From: Euglena gracilis
Taxonomy: Eukaryota; Euglenida; Euglenophyceae; Euglenales
Assembly (NCBI GenBank): GCA_039621445.1
Contig: CP154956.1
Span: 47,225,291 to 47,289,290, forward strand
Length of the DNA stretch: 64,000 nt
Direction: 5' to 3'
In this document: piece after piece, positions 21,180 through 33,084 of the stretch
Layout of the letters: each line of letters begins with the position of its first letter
How positions within the stretch are numbered: the stretch's first letter is position 1
Made by a program: the position numbers and the translations under genes
Notes under the pieces: model-generated
Databases searched by the model: none
The model's input: the letters and a program-made list of their open reading frames with translations, nothing else
What the model was told of the DNA's origin: nothing

Positions 21180-22720
21180 CAAAACTTAAGCAGTTTCGGA
21201 AACATCGTTGTCTGTGGCGGAATGTGTGGCTGAAATCCTTCCTTTTAAAAGACGGGTTGGGGGCTTGCCAGCGGTGAGTCTTTTAATGGCACCCCCCCCC
21301 GGGGTCCAGCTCAGAGGCTGGCTGGAAAAAGGCTTCTGGCTGACCCCCCTGGGGAGTCCGGGCTTGGAACTGGGCCCGACTGGGGTCGAACTGGCGACAA
21401 AAAAAAAGAAAACTGCAAAAATGTCTTTAAAAACCGGCTGTTATGCAAAAAATCGATTTTTTTGGCCCCAAACTTGACCAGCCCTTTCCGGACACATTTT
21501 CTTGCCCATTTTGGTCTATTTTTGCACCCCCGAGAGCGAAAGATCTGTCACCATCCAGCCGCCCTTTGGGCGGCTGGAAATAAACAAAACTTGTTGATGG
21601 GGGGGTCTGGGGCTGGAAAAGGGCTGGCTGGATGGGTCCCCCGGAGGGGGGGGGGCAAATTTTCTTAGCTACGCCCTGGCTGCTGGACCGGGGGAGTCCT
21701 CGATCAAGCCTTGGTGCTGAAACAAATTTGACCTATCTGAAACCTGTGCGGTAAAAACGAACAAGTTTTTAAACTTGCAGAAAGAAACAAACAAACAAAA
21801 AAACGCTCTGCGATCTGATTTCAATGAGCTGTGCGAAACCAAGCATGGCGACGGGTATGTCTCCACCGGCCACGTTCTGCACAGCAATCAACAGGATGGC
21901 GCACATCCCTGGTAAACTATCCCACCTGCAGCATGGAAACTGTCATAAAGCAATTCCTCGGTGTGCACAAACGGGAACCCCAACGTCAGCAACATGCAGA
22001 AATGCTGTTTCAGAAAAATGAGCTGGGCACCCATTTCCCACACACAACCAGCCATGTCCCGTTTTTGGAACCTTGAACCTTCCGAGGCAGAGGATATATT
22101 ACCGGAAAATTTGTCCAAGGCCAGAAAAAAGGCTGGAAGGCAGATTGGCTGACTGGTCAAAGCTGCTGGCTGGATCCCCCCCCCTCTGTTATATGTCTGC
22201 AGGCAGGGGGGTCGTTGGATGGGCTGTGGACGGCCCCCAAAACTGGAAGCCAAATCAATTTGAAATGGTTCGGCCGCCGCCAGAGCTAAACCAAAAAATT
22301 TTGGTTGTATTGTTGCCGGCCGCAGCTGAACCAAAGACATTGTGGGAATTTTTTTTTCAGGATTCAATTGGGCCGCAGTCTGCCACGGCCAGCTGTGACC
22401 CACCCCCCAAAAATATGGTTGGGCCGCTGCCCAAGCTCCCCATGAACGCACTGAGCACTGAGCACCTATCGCGCGGAATGGAATGATGACCTACAAATAC
22501 GAAGAGGTGGATTGGAAAACCAAACTTCAGGAACTGTAAGGATTTGTGCGAAAGAAGCAGAAAGAACCCCACTCCTTTTAACAGTGGTTTTTTCCAAACA
22601 GGGTTTTTTGAAAGACCGGGGAGGGGGTTCCGGGGAACCCACTCAATTTTCCTGAAAATGGCCAAAAAAATTGTGAAAATGTTAAAAATAGCACCCTTTT
22701 CAAAAATTTTCGGCGCGAAA
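21180..22720. other. Repeat-rich, no gene recognised
   Basis: The part 21285-21660 uses the CCAGC/GGCTGG vocabulary of the 8245-8705 repeat between G/C runs. The rest has no supportable exon; short open frames lack splice support. Confidence 0.4.
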
Positions 22721-22733
22721 AAGCGTATCCCCC

Positions 22734-23110
22734 AAGGTTCGATATAAGGACAGCGGGGGGGGGTCCGGACCCCCCCTGCGGGCCAGGGGGGGGGGGGGGG
22801 GGGGGGGGCCCCCCCCCCACCTAAACAGGTGCACGGTTTTTGACCCCCCCAAAACGACCAAAAGTGCCATTTTGGGCACTTTTTGGGCAAAAATGTGCCA
22901 AAAATGCACAAATATTTCGGCGCGAAGCGCTGGAGTAAAAAAGTGACCCTTTTTGGGGGTGTCCCGGGAACCCCCCCGAGGGTCGGTCCGGACCCCCCTG
23001 GCAGGTGGGGGGGGGGGTGGTCCGGACCCCCCCTGCGGCCAAGGAGGGGGGGGGGGGGGGGGACACCCCCCCCACCTAAACCATGTACGCCCTCCTTATA
23101 TCAAACCCTG
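22734..23110. mobile_element. MITE, GGTT(C/T)GATATAAGGA family, copy A, 9-bp target duplication
   Basis: The termini AAGGTTCGATATAAGGA and TCCTTATATCAAACCCTG are inverted repeats. GTATCCCCC flanks both sides (22725-22733 and 23111-23119), a perfect 9-bp target-site duplication. The interior has paired TCCGGACCCCCC palindromes, long G runs, the shared CCATTTTGGGCACTTTTTGG core and a CGGCGCGAAGCGC hairpin. No coding capacity, hence non-autonomous. A 9-bp duplication is typical of Mutator-like transposons, but the transposase is not in this window. Confidence 0.8.
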
Positions 23111-23139
23111 GTATCCCCCCCTGGGGTCCAAGGCTAAAA

Positions 23140-23400
23140 AAAAAAAACCCTGATCCCAACCCTAATCCTAACCCCAACCCCAACACGAGGGTTAGGGCAG
23201 AACTTGGGTCAGGGTTGTGATTACTTTATTAAAAAGAGTGGGAGAGCTAGGGTCAGGGTTGGGGATTTCAAAGGAGCAGGGTTAGGGTTAGGTTCATGGT
23301 CAAGAACTCTGGCCTAACACTGACCCTGACACAAACCCTACTCCTCTGAAGAACGTGACATAAAATCAAACTCTAACCCCCACCCCAGATGCCAAGAATT
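23140..23400. repeat. Interstitial TTAGGG-like degenerate tract
   Basis: Degenerate units such as CCCTAATCCTAACCCC, GGGTTAGGG, GGGTCAGGG and GGTTAGGGTTAGG on both strands. Shorter examples occur at 47536-47553 and 62231-62252. They are consistent with relics of TTAGGG-type telomere repeat, but divergence is too high to define the telomere unit. Confidence 0.55.
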
Positions 23401-23749
23401 TCTGTTATTTCCAGCTGGGAAACGGAAACCAACACTCAGCCTATGTCATTTGTAAACACCTTCACAAACAAAAATTCAGAGATTTAGAATACGCCCGTGC
23501 AGTATCACCTCCTGTTTTTCATTTCGAAACTGTTCAAACCAAATCACACAGTGAATCAACATCACACATCTCCTCTTAAGAGCCAAGCTGTTCTTCCTTG
23601 TTGGCATCCTTCGCCTGATGCCAGGCACCAGGGAGCTCTGGATCGAAAAAGATAGATAGATGGTTTAGTCAGAGGAAAGGCAACAGGCTGCGGTGGCTGG
23701 TTGAAAATCTGCTTCAAAAAAATGCCCCATTTTTAGTGGCAATTTTAGG

Positions 23750-25500
23750 TTGTTACGGGTCAAAGGGCCCACTTTGGGGTCTATTTTTGGCCTGGTATGG
23801 CTCAACATGTGTATCCCTTTGAGCACTTGTCGCCAACATTTCTCCTGGCAAAATGCAAGGGTTTCCTCCAGACCTCTGCCTGTTCCTGTTTCCCGGCTGT
23901 CCCCTGGACAACTTTTGAAGGTTGCCCTCCCCCCAAGTGGGAAACAGTGCCCCCTTGCTCACCGACCGCCCTGAAGTGGCACGGGCCCCTGGAGGCCAGG
24001 CACCTATGGTCTTCCCATTTTGCTGCTCTGGTTCTGACCAAGACCGACCCGGGCCGATTGTCGGTCTTTCCTCGCCAGAGGCCAGAGGCCAAACGTGAAA
24101 AGTTGGCAAAAAGGTGTCCAACAGTGGTCGAAAGTGCTTGAAAGTGCAACGGTCGGTGGGGGTCAGGCTGTTTTTTACCAACCCCGGGGGGGGGGGGTCC
24201 GGAGTGCCTGTGAGTGCCTGCCCAGGCAGGCACTACCCCCCCGGGGGGGGGGTCGGATTTCGGCCTGTGCCCGGGCACATTCCTTTGAAAATAGGCCATT
24301 TTTGGCTCCCCGGCGCCTTCGGCGCCGGGGTTGTGCTAGGGCACTTTTGGCCGTGTGCCCTACCCCCCCCCCCCGGGGGGGGGGCGGATTTGGAGTGCCT
24401 TGGGGTGCCTGCCCAGGCAGGCACCCCCCCCCCCCGGGGTGGGGTCGGCACCCGACTAAAATACAGCCTGGTGGGGGTATAAGCCTTTTTTTTTGGCATA
24501 CCCCCACCTATGGCCGACCATTTGCCGGGCTGATCATGGCCGACCAGGGCCGACTTCCACCTACCTTGAAAATCATCGTCGGCCTTGGTCGCCTGGCCGG
24601 CCCTTGGTCAGCCATGGGTGCTGTCGGAGCACCAAACTTCTCTGGAACATTTCATGCAAAAAATAACTTTTTCGAGGCAACTTGCTTGTTGGGGGATGGG
24701 GATTTGGCTGGTTTGCAAATATCCTCATCGCAGACTGGGAGCAGTTTGGTGTTATGTAAAATGCTGTGACAGCGACAGCTCTGCCTGCGGAGTACAACCA
24801 CCATCAACCCTCCGTCTTTCCCAAAGAAGAACTACGCTCTGGGGGGAGAGTCAGCAATGTGCAAAAATGCTGCTGAAAAAGAGCGAATTCCCACAGAGGG
24901 CAGGGGGGAAATGCACCAGCCCAGACTCAGGAAAAAAATGCGCAAAAATGCACAAAAAAAATGGGCAAAAAAATGCGGATTTTTGGGGAAAATGTCAAAC
25001 TGTTGCCAAAACTGTTTCAGGGTTCCCAGCACACAAGCCATGCGTTTAAGACCATGTGAGGATGCGGTGTTGCTCTGGCTTTGCAAGGTCCTTGCAAAAA
25101 TGCTTGTATGTATGACCCACCCTGCAGCTATTGGATGCCCTAACTGGCAAAATTCATGCTTCCATCTGTGGGCACCTTCATCACATCCTGCACTTTCAGG
25201 AAAAATATGTGTCACTTTACAAAAAAAATGTCGTCACTGCAAAATGCACACACTGACAAAAGAAAAAAGATCAATTGCGAGATCCACCGCCAAGGGAGGT
25301 TCCAACAATTCACTTTGCATTCCCCTTTCTCCTTTTTTTGAAAGAACTGACACTTTCCCTCACCCAGTGAAGTGGGGAGGGTGTTCGACAACTCCATCTC
25401 TCCAATCTGATCTCAATATGGTTGCGAATATTGAAGCAAAGATGCCATTCAGGGAAACCTCATCTCTGTGGATGCCCAAAGCTGGAGCCAATGCAAAGCT
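23750..25500. other. Downstream flank of host gene 3, repeats only
   Basis: The part 24175-24480 is a palindrome-rich block: GTGCCTGCCCAGGCAGGCAC occurs twice in forms flanked by G/C runs, around a central CCCCGGCGCCTTCGGCGCC hairpin at about 24308. The rest, including an A-rich part near 24940, shows no gene. Confidence 0.5.
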
Positions 25501-25508
25501 GATGGGGG

Positions 25509-27480
25509 TCACTTGTGCACTGGGGCGCGGGCAGTGCGCATAGCCTCGACAGCCGCCTTCCAGGACGGCCACTCCGTTTCGTCCTTCAACTTGGCAGCAC
25601 GCTCCCTCTGCGACGCAGGGGTCCGCACCATCATCTTCCGGTCGTAATACTGATCCCACTTGTTGTACCCGCCCATCACCCGCAGAAAGAGCTTTCCGCC
25701 CACTCCCAATATCCTTCCTCCCCCTGGTCTAAGACATGTCGGGGTTCTGACAATGCTCAGAATACGTGTTGGGGGAGCGTCTACAGGAACAACAGAACGG
25801 GACCCGAGTTGAGCAGAACAAAAGGAATGAGGTCTCAAACAATGGGGATGATGAATCTCCGGAGAAGTGAAGAAACCAGGGAATTACTTAAAAACCCTTG
25901 GGGGTCCACCCGGCCGGCTGGAAAAAGGTGCTGGTCGGACCCCCTCCCACAGGGGTCCAGGGGGGTGGGTCCTGCCAGCAGGCAGATCCGGTGGGTACCC
26001 TGAAAACAGGCAAAAAAGCACAAATCCAGCTGGGTTGGACTATTTTGCCAAAATTTTGAGTTAAAAAACCAAAAACCCCTCAAAAAGGGCCATTCTTGGC
26101 CCTTTTTGACCCCCTTGTCAAAAATGTTCAAAAAGCGTCAGGCTGCAAAAACTTTATTACCGCTAGACCCCAGGGGGGGTGGGTCTGAACCCAACTGGGA
26201 GCTGCTGGCTGGAAAAAAAGGTGCTGGCTGGCTGGACCCCTTGGGGGTATGGTGCGCAAGGTGGGGGAGGTCCGGACCCTCCCCACCTAAACTGGGGCGT
26301 CCAGGTGACCGAAAAAGTTTGACCCCCCAAAACTAAAAAAAAAAACTGCCAAAAATGCCATTTTGGACACTTTTTGGGTCAAAATTTTGTCGAAGGCAAA
26401 AGGAAAGTTTGGGGGTCCCCCCTGGTGTCGGTCTGGACCCCCTTGGCAGGTGGGGGGGAGTCCGGATCCTCCCCTCCAGTCCAGGAGGGGGGGGGGACAC
26501 CAACCACCTAAACCCCGGACGCCCTCCTTGTATCAAACACTAGGGTGCGATCCAGCTTAATTCCCTGGAAGAAAACCAACAATAGATGTGGGCATGCACC
26601 AGTTTGAATTCTGCTTGGAGGACAGTTGCACTGCTGGGTTCTGAAACAAAATTTAATGCTTTCCAGAAACCAACTTGCTGTCCTCTGATCAGCAGCCAAA
26701 ATTTGGGGGAAACGTGTTAAAAGCATTGAATTGCCTCATATTACTTCCCCTCTCCAGCCGGCCCTCCCTGCCCATGCCCACCAGGTTGGTGTACCCCTCC
26801 TCCTCCAGGATCTCCAGGGCCTCCACCGACCTCTGCCGCCCATCGGAGCACATCACGATGACCTTCGAGTCCAGCGGGACGCGGGCCCGGACCTGGGCCA
26901 GCCACTGCGGGTTCGGCGCCGCCCGCAGCACCTTTCGCTGGGTGTCCTGGTCGAAGGCGTACTTGCCCTGGAACATCGGGATGTCCACCGTGCCCTTGTG
27001 CAGCCGCCGGATCCGGCCCGTCGCGTTGCCCTCAGCGTCGCTGCGGATGTCGAGGATGTTCCCTTCAGTCGAGGGCTTCTTTCAAATTGGGGAATTCGGT
27101 TCAGCTGGGCGGCGGGGGGGAGGGGCAAGATCACATGCAACATGCTGTTTGATAATGGAGAAAACCTTTTCTTAAGACCATTTCTCTGGCGCTGGAATGG
27201 CCCCGGCTCCGATTTCGAACTACCTTGAAAAAGGCAAAAAAAAATGCACAACCTGGAAATTGCTTCAATTGCGTTGGAGTTGCGGGAATCTCCCTCGTTA
27301 AAACAATAAACAAATGACTTCATGGCAAAGATGAGCTGACAAGAGCATGGCGAAATTGGGTCACAAGATCAAAGCCCCAGGCCGGATCCAGTCGGCCAGC
27401 CTCCAAAGCACGCGTGCTTCGGGAGGGGTGGCGATGCCTTTTGCTGGGAATGCAGCGATGGTGGCGGCTTGGAACACCGG
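25509..27480 (-). CDS. Host gene 3, rhodanese domain 3 and C terminus (three exons)
   Basis: Three exons on the minus strand. The first (about 27480-27371) encodes VFQAATIAAFPAKGIATPPE and ARVLWRLADWI. The second (about 27062-26782) encodes ILDIRSDAEGN, DIPMFQGKYAF, then KVIVMCSDGRQRSVEALEIL, where Cys in CSDGRQRS is the rhodanese active-site cysteine; it ends at Leu before GTGGGC. The third (about 25718-25509) encodes VMGGYNKWDQYYDRKMMVRT and ends ARAPVHK and TGA. Rhodanese domains transfer or sense sulfur; many plastid ones are scaffolds. The GGYNKW motif is the usual end of the fold. GC content is higher than in the other two copies. Confidence 0.75.
25895..26256. repeat. GGGGGTCCA-ended inverted repeat element within host gene 3
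   Basis: The left CCCTTGGGGGTCCACCCGGC and right GGCTGGACCCCTTGGGGG form approximate inverted ends. Both arms contain CTGGAAAAAGGTGCTGG. It lies in the last intron of host gene 3. Confidence 0.5.
26257..26545. mobile_element. Decayed copy of the GATATAAGGA MITE family
   Basis: It shares the interior of copies A and B (CCATTTTGGACACTTTTTGGG, GGTCTGGACCCCCTTGGCAG) and the right end TCCTTGTATCAAACACTAGG. The left terminus is too diverged to recognise. Confidence 0.6.
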
Positions 27481-27599
27481 GGGCACCCAACGGCTTGGGC
27501 TTCTTTCTCAAGTCCAGCCAAAATCAAAAGCTGCGAGACATCGGCCTTTGGAGTGAACCTGCCCCCCCCCCCACCTATAACCCCATGGATTCACTCAGT

Positions 27600-28145
27600 G
27601 ACCCCCTGGGGGGGGGCTCTTTTCCTGGGCCCAAACCCACCCACCCACTTTTTTTGAAACCCACCCACCCACGATCCCCCTGTGTTCACTACGGCTGTTT
27701 TTTGGTGCCACGACCCCCCCCCCCGGGGTGGGGGGGGTGGGTCATCCACCCACCAAGCCAAAACCAGCTGAAAATGGCAAAAAAAATTCAGGCATTTTTC
27801 CGGCCCGGTTCTACCCATGGCTCCCCACCAGGCTTCTTTTTAAGACCCGGGGGGGGTCCCCCCACCCACCCAGCCCAGCGCAGCCCCCCCCCCCCACCTG
27901 GGGGGAGGGGACCCCTGCAAAAATCGGGCCACCTGAGGGCATTTTCCAAAACATTTTTGGCGCTTTGAGCCGAAACCAATACACAGGCCTCCAGCGGGAC
28001 CCCCGCGGGGTCTTGGCCTGGACCCACCCGGGGGGTCTTCTGACTTAAAAAGAAGCCCACCCGTCTGGACACGCCTCCCCCTTGGTCTGACCCCCCCCCC
28101 CCGCAAAGCCACCACTCACTCAATACCCTGCCCCCTGGGGGAGGA
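27600..28145. repeat. Two adjacent G/C-run elements, including an AGGCTTCTTTTTAAG element
   Basis: From about 27830 to 28059 an element begins AGGCTTCTTTTTAAGACC and ends GACTTAAAAAGAAGCC, with a TTTTTGGCGCTTTGAGCC core. It is a relative of 39183-39440. The part 27600-27830 repeats the CCCAAACCCACCC block seen at 9330. Confidence 0.6.
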
Positions 28146-28149
28146 TCCA

Positions 28150-29800
28150 CAGGTGTGAAATTAATCTATGATAACCCCCATGGCCCAACTACCAAACCGT
28201 GACTGATACCCCCCTTAGAGGGAAAAATGACGAAGCAAAAGGCAAAAATGTGCCAAAAGCGCATGGTGTGTCGAAAAAAACAGCTGGTGGGCATGCGAAC
28301 TTATGGCAAATTGGCAAAAGCCATGAAATTGTCCAAAATACCTTGTTTTTACCCCCGCCGGGGCAAAAATGCGGGGTATTTTGACCTCTTCCGGTCACAC
28401 ACCAAGCCTGGACTTACAACCCCCGCAATTGTGACCTCCCCCTTGGGGACAACCACCAAATAGGATCCTATAACCCCCAGGAGGGATTATAAGTGGGGGG
28501 GTTTAGGGTCATGCCTTGTTGTACCTTGGCCGGAAAAACAGTCATCCAAAACATGCATGCGATGGCCAGCAGGTGGTGTTCAGTGAAAACTCAGGTACAG
28601 CTCCAAAGATCCCCCCTCTTTTTTGACAAAAAAATGGAAAATTGGGAAACTCAGTCAGCCATTCAACCCACAGCAGCTGGATGTGTGGGTCATCAAACAT
28701 CAATGGGGACACTGCTTTCCCACAAAGGCGGCGGGCTGTCTTTAGGTGAACACAAAATAAATCTATAATAAATGGTATAATCATTGGATGTTTAAAACAG
28801 AAACACAATAGAATTGCATCCTGATACCTCTGTTATGTTTGCAATTTTGCGACTGTTACTTCACAACAGAGGAATGAAAAATCGCAGCAGGGAAGCAAAA
28901 ATCGCCACCTCCTGCAATGAGTGAAACAATTCTGTTTCGTCAAAAAAGCAGAGGGGGATATGCAGCACGGCCCCTAAAAATATGCAATACAAAAAAAGCA
29001 AGTACAAAAAAGCGCAAAAAAGCAAAAAGCAAAAAAAATGCAAGTTGAAGAAAAATTCCTTTGGGAGCTCCCCCGCGGATACACACTTTTCCACTGGAAA
29101 GGGCTGAGAAAAAAAATTAACCTCCTCCGGGGAAAACTGTTCAATTTGCAACATTTATTGTTATGCAACACTGTGCATGTTTGGACAATTATGTCCTTTT
29201 TTTTTAATGAGACACACAAAAGCAAAAAGAAAACAGTGTCTTGCACGCTTTTTCGGGGGAAAAAAATGCCAAGAAAATGGGGGAAAGCACCAAAATACCA
29301 CACCAAAAAAAAGACGTGGTGTAAACTGCACAGTGACATGGTTGGTTTGCCCAGTTGCATGCGCTTGTATTCATTATGCGACTTCCATCTGCCAGGCAGA
29401 AGAGAATTTTGCCTGTACAAAAGCCCAAAAAACCCCTGAAAAGGCGAAATATGCAAATAAAAAAAACCAAAAATGCGACTTTTCACAAAATTTCCATTAT
29501 GCTGGAAAAATGCAAATTATGCAAAAAAAGTGCAAATTTCAAGGATTCTGCAAAGAAATGAAAATTATGCAAGTTGCATATTTCCCCCCTGAAGAAAGAT
29601 TCCTGCAGAAATTACTCGGGACAGCCCACTGACTAGTGGCCTGTGATAGATCCGATCCCCGATTGATCTGTGACGTCATTAAACATCATTCAGGATGCCC
29701 AGTCCGATGCTCGTTGACATGTTGATATGAACACGTTCACAATGTTTCATGATCTGAAATCAGCACTCTCCCCCCTTGCAGCTGCCACTGATGATACATC
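28150..29800. other. Intron between rhodanese domains 2 and 3, no exon recognised
   Basis: A-rich low-complexity sequence (GCAAAAAA words, 28980-29570) with no supportable coding. The tract at 29985-30165 is a G-rich Pro/Gly-coding low-complexity repeat that is open in several frames and not a gene. Confidence 0.5.
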
Positions 29801-30359
29801 TTGCTGGTTCAGCAGGAAGTAACATGGTCACAAAGAATCACAAAATCAGATGTTGAGAATCTGGGATGCTATGGATCAACCCCAAATGCAGTTTTCCATG
29901 CCTCTTTCAACCCCTGGGGGTGGACGTGGGCCGGAGGCCACCACCTTGTCACAGGGGGCAACGGGGTGCCAGAGGCAGGCGGCGGGGAAGCCGAGCGTGG
30001 TGGGGGAGGGGGAGTCGATGCGCGTGGGGGCGGGGGTGGGGGAGTGGCTGCCCGCGGCAGGGGTGGGGGGGTGCTCTGCCAGCTGGAGGAGGCGGGGGTG
30101 GGGGTTGGCGCCGGGGGCGGGGGTTGCGAGGTGGGTGGCGGGGGGGGGGGGGCCGGCCACTGTGGGAGAACTGTACGGAGTGCTGACCGTGGCTGGGGCT
30201 CCAGAAGGCCATCTGCAGTGCAAGGCACCTGTGACTCATCCCATGTCTGCAGATGTTTACATATTGAACAGCTTGGGGCGAGTGCAGGGTTTCAACGCTG
30301 AAATTTGAAACTCCAATGGATATAACTACTTTTGGAAACGGAACAAATTGACAGGCACC

Positions 30360-32415
30360 TGGTCCCCACTCCACAAGGTCCGCAATGGCAGCACTCTTGC
30401 CCATCCTTGCAGAGGTGCTGCGCACTCCAAGCCGCTTGTCAAAATACATGTCCCACGTGTTGAAGCCACCGGACAACACCACCAAGTTTCGGTAGCCTTC
30501 TCGCGACAGTAGTGCTGCAGAAATCCCCCTTCCCGATTTTCCTTGACAACCCTGACGAAGATATGCGCTGGTCACTCGAACATTCAGAAAAACATTCAAA
30601 GTGTGTCTATATTGCAAAGCCCCATCGGGACCAGGTTGGGCACGTCCTAGCACTTGCCCAGATGAATGTGCCATGTAAAGAAGCGGCTTTCTCTCTTGGT
30701 CCTCGATACCATTTCCCATTTCGGTCCCATTTCGGGCCGTCTCGCCTTTCGGCACCTCGGAGTGCAATAGAACTGGGCAGGGACAAAGCGTTCTTTGTCG
30801 CTTCACCGCTTCACCTGAAAATCTTGTTGCTTTTTGATTTTGATTCGATTTCGACAGAAAGAAAAATTTAGGCCCCTTTTTGCTCATTTCGGCACCTGAT
30901 AGAAATCCATTACTCTGAGCCAAACCGCCGGCAGAAACGGCCCAATATCGGATTCTAAAAAAATAGTGAATTTTGGGGGGTGGGACGAAGCGGTTTTCCG
31001 CTTCCTCCGCTTAAAACCTTGAAAATTTTTGGGCAACATCTGCCACCTGAGCATGCGTCTCAAAGACAATAAAAAATGGACTCTCCTGCAAAGACACCAA
31101 TTGGGGCTACAGATTGGGGCTACAAGAGAAAGAGAAGGCAAGGTCCCCTCAAGCCTGGTTGGCAAGTCTGGGCAACTTCACGGGTGGGGAGTTGGCCCCT
31201 AATTTTTTTTTCAGTTTTGTCCTTTCAGCTCCTATCAAAAATACTTTTGTCAGCAATAATAAAAATGAGGGGGGTGCAGTCCTGCAGTCAATGACCAAAA
31301 GAAAACCTGTGTGATTTGGGGGGGGGATGAGATGGGGACACACAAGAAGTGGGATGGACTGTGCTTGCTGAGACCGCTTGTCGCCATCCGAACAAACCAG
31401 AATGATCTTGGCATCCTTGGGGAACCTGGCCTTCACCTGCTCCAGCCACTGACCGTTGGCTTGCTGGGTCACCACACGCTTGCCAAGGTTTACATCGTAT
31501 GTTGACTTCGCCTGGAACGCCACCAGGCCTTCCATTTGAGGCACTTTCAGCACCAAAGACGCATGCCAATCAGAAGCCACCCCTTCGCCAACCTCCTTTC
31601 AATGAGGCTCCAGGGGAAGTCCCCAGAATCCTTTTGTCACAATGGTCATGGCTGGGGGTTCAACCTCCCCACCAACATGACACAAACGCTTTGGCACCAG
31701 AAGCACTGAAAGACGTCAAAATTGAAGCCCAGCCGACATCATTTTGTCACTTCTTAATATTCTGATTCCGATGATAACACACAAACCAATGCCTCGTGTT
31801 TCATGGAATCCTGCGCATTGGAATGTCAATGGATCCTTTGTTAGGCCCACGAATACGGCCTCGATCAGCCCCCTCCATATCACTCCGGAGATCCAACATG
31901 CTGCCAAAGGCATTGGTCCTCCTTGGCGACAAACAAGCCTCACTGAGTGAGTCAACCCAAAAAAGATCATTCACCAAATGGGGCCATGACAAGCCACTGC
32001 ACCATTCAACAAAAAATAAAGCAGCCGACCCGCACTCCCCTTGCCCACTGACTGGGTCAATTTCCCAGGCGGGGCCCTGACAGGTTCTTGGGGAGGGGTG
32101 TAATTGGCTGCCTGAGAGCAATTCCACAACATTTGGGATAAATTTTTGGAACGAACAATACCCAGAAATAAGCTGTTCATCAGGTGTATGTCCAGGTCCG
32201 GGTCCAGTGTGCCTGGGAGAAATTGGAGATTGAAGCAAAAACAAAGAAGGAGAAAAGCATTTGGGCTAGATTCTCTTGTATTTCACAAAAGCAAATACAT
32301 ATGCCGAGCAGTGCCTGCTGTATCCATCCAATTTCCACAGTACCCGGGCCTCATCTGGAGTCGCCGCACCCTTTGCTGGGAAAGATGCGATTGTTGCTGC
32401 TTGGAATGAAGGTTC
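30360..32415 (-). CDS. Host gene 3, rhodanese domain 2 (four coding segments)
   Basis: Minus-strand segments: about 32415-32310 encodes SFQAATIASFPAKGAATPDE and ARVLWKLDGY. About 31905-31800 encodes MLDLRSDMEGADRGRIRGPN and KGSIDIPM after acceptor TTTGGCAG. About 31545-31375 encodes AFQAKSTYDVNLGKRVVTQQ, then IILVCSDGDKRSQQA with the catalytic-loop Cys. About 30510-30363 encodes LLSREGYRNLVVLSGGFNTW and ends near VEWGP at a GTGCCT donor. The rhodanese exon that is single in domains 1 and 3 is split here, and the first piece runs into a TGA without an obvious GT donor, so an unusual donor or damage is possible. Confidence 0.7.
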
Positions 32416-32515
32416 TTGGCAGCAAATCCCATTCCAACAGTTATCTGGGCGATCAGCCAATGGACAGCAACAGAAAACTACGACATTGGAACACCTTGAA
32501 CTGGCTTTGGCTTGG

Positions 32516-32543
32516 TGTGGGGGGGGGGGGGGGGGGGGGGGGG
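32516..32543. repeat. Poly-G run
   Basis: A G run of about 26 bases, one of the longest in the window, lies close upstream (in gene order) of the rhodanese domain 2 exons. Such runs form G-quadruplexes and are error-prone in sequencing. Confidence 0.8.
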
Positions 32544-32689
32544 AGGGGCCGGACAGGTGCTCGATGACAAAGCAGACAACAATTGAGCAAAAAGAAGTGG
32601 GACTTGGGGGGAACAACAACTGTGCCCCAATGACAGTTGCCGGAGGAACTGATGCAGTTGGTGGCGCAATGTAGGCTGGAGGCCAGGCC

Positions 32690-33084
32690 AGGGTTCGATA
32701 TAAGGACAGGTGGGGGGGGGTGGTCCGGACCCCCCCCTGCGGGCCAGGAGGGGGGGGGGGACACCCCCCCCACCTAAACAGGTGCGCGGTCAGGGTTACC
32801 GAAAATTTTTGACCCCCCAAAACGACCAAAAGTGCCATTTTGGGCACTTTTTGGGCAAAAATGTGCCAAAAATGCAAAAAAAATTTTCGGCGCGAAGCGC
32901 CGGAGGAAAAAATTGACCCTTTTTGGGGGGGGTCCCGGGAACCCCCCCGAGGGTCGGTCCGGACCCCCCTGGCAGGTGGGGGGGGGGTGGTCCGGACCCC
33001 CCCCTGCGGGCCAGGAGGGGGGGGGGGGGGGGGGGGACACCCCCCCCACCTAAACCATGTACGCCCTCCTTATATCAAACCCTG
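32690..33084. mobile_element. MITE, GGTT(C/T)GATATAAGGA family, copy B, 9-bp target duplication
   Basis: The termini AGGGTTCGATATAAGGA and TCCTTATATCAAACCCTG are inverted repeats, flanked by a perfect 9-bp duplication GGCCAGGCC (32681-32689 and 33085-33093). The interior is nearly identical to copy A, including CCATTTTGGGCACTTTTTGG and CGGCGCGAAGCGCCGG, which argues for recent movement. Confidence 0.85.

Noticed and set aside
29850-30308. Gly/Val-rich and Pro/Ala-rich frames near 29.9-30.3 kb
   Set aside because: A G-rich low-complexity tract open in four frames; the rhodanese exon nearby is on the minus strand and ends at about 30363.
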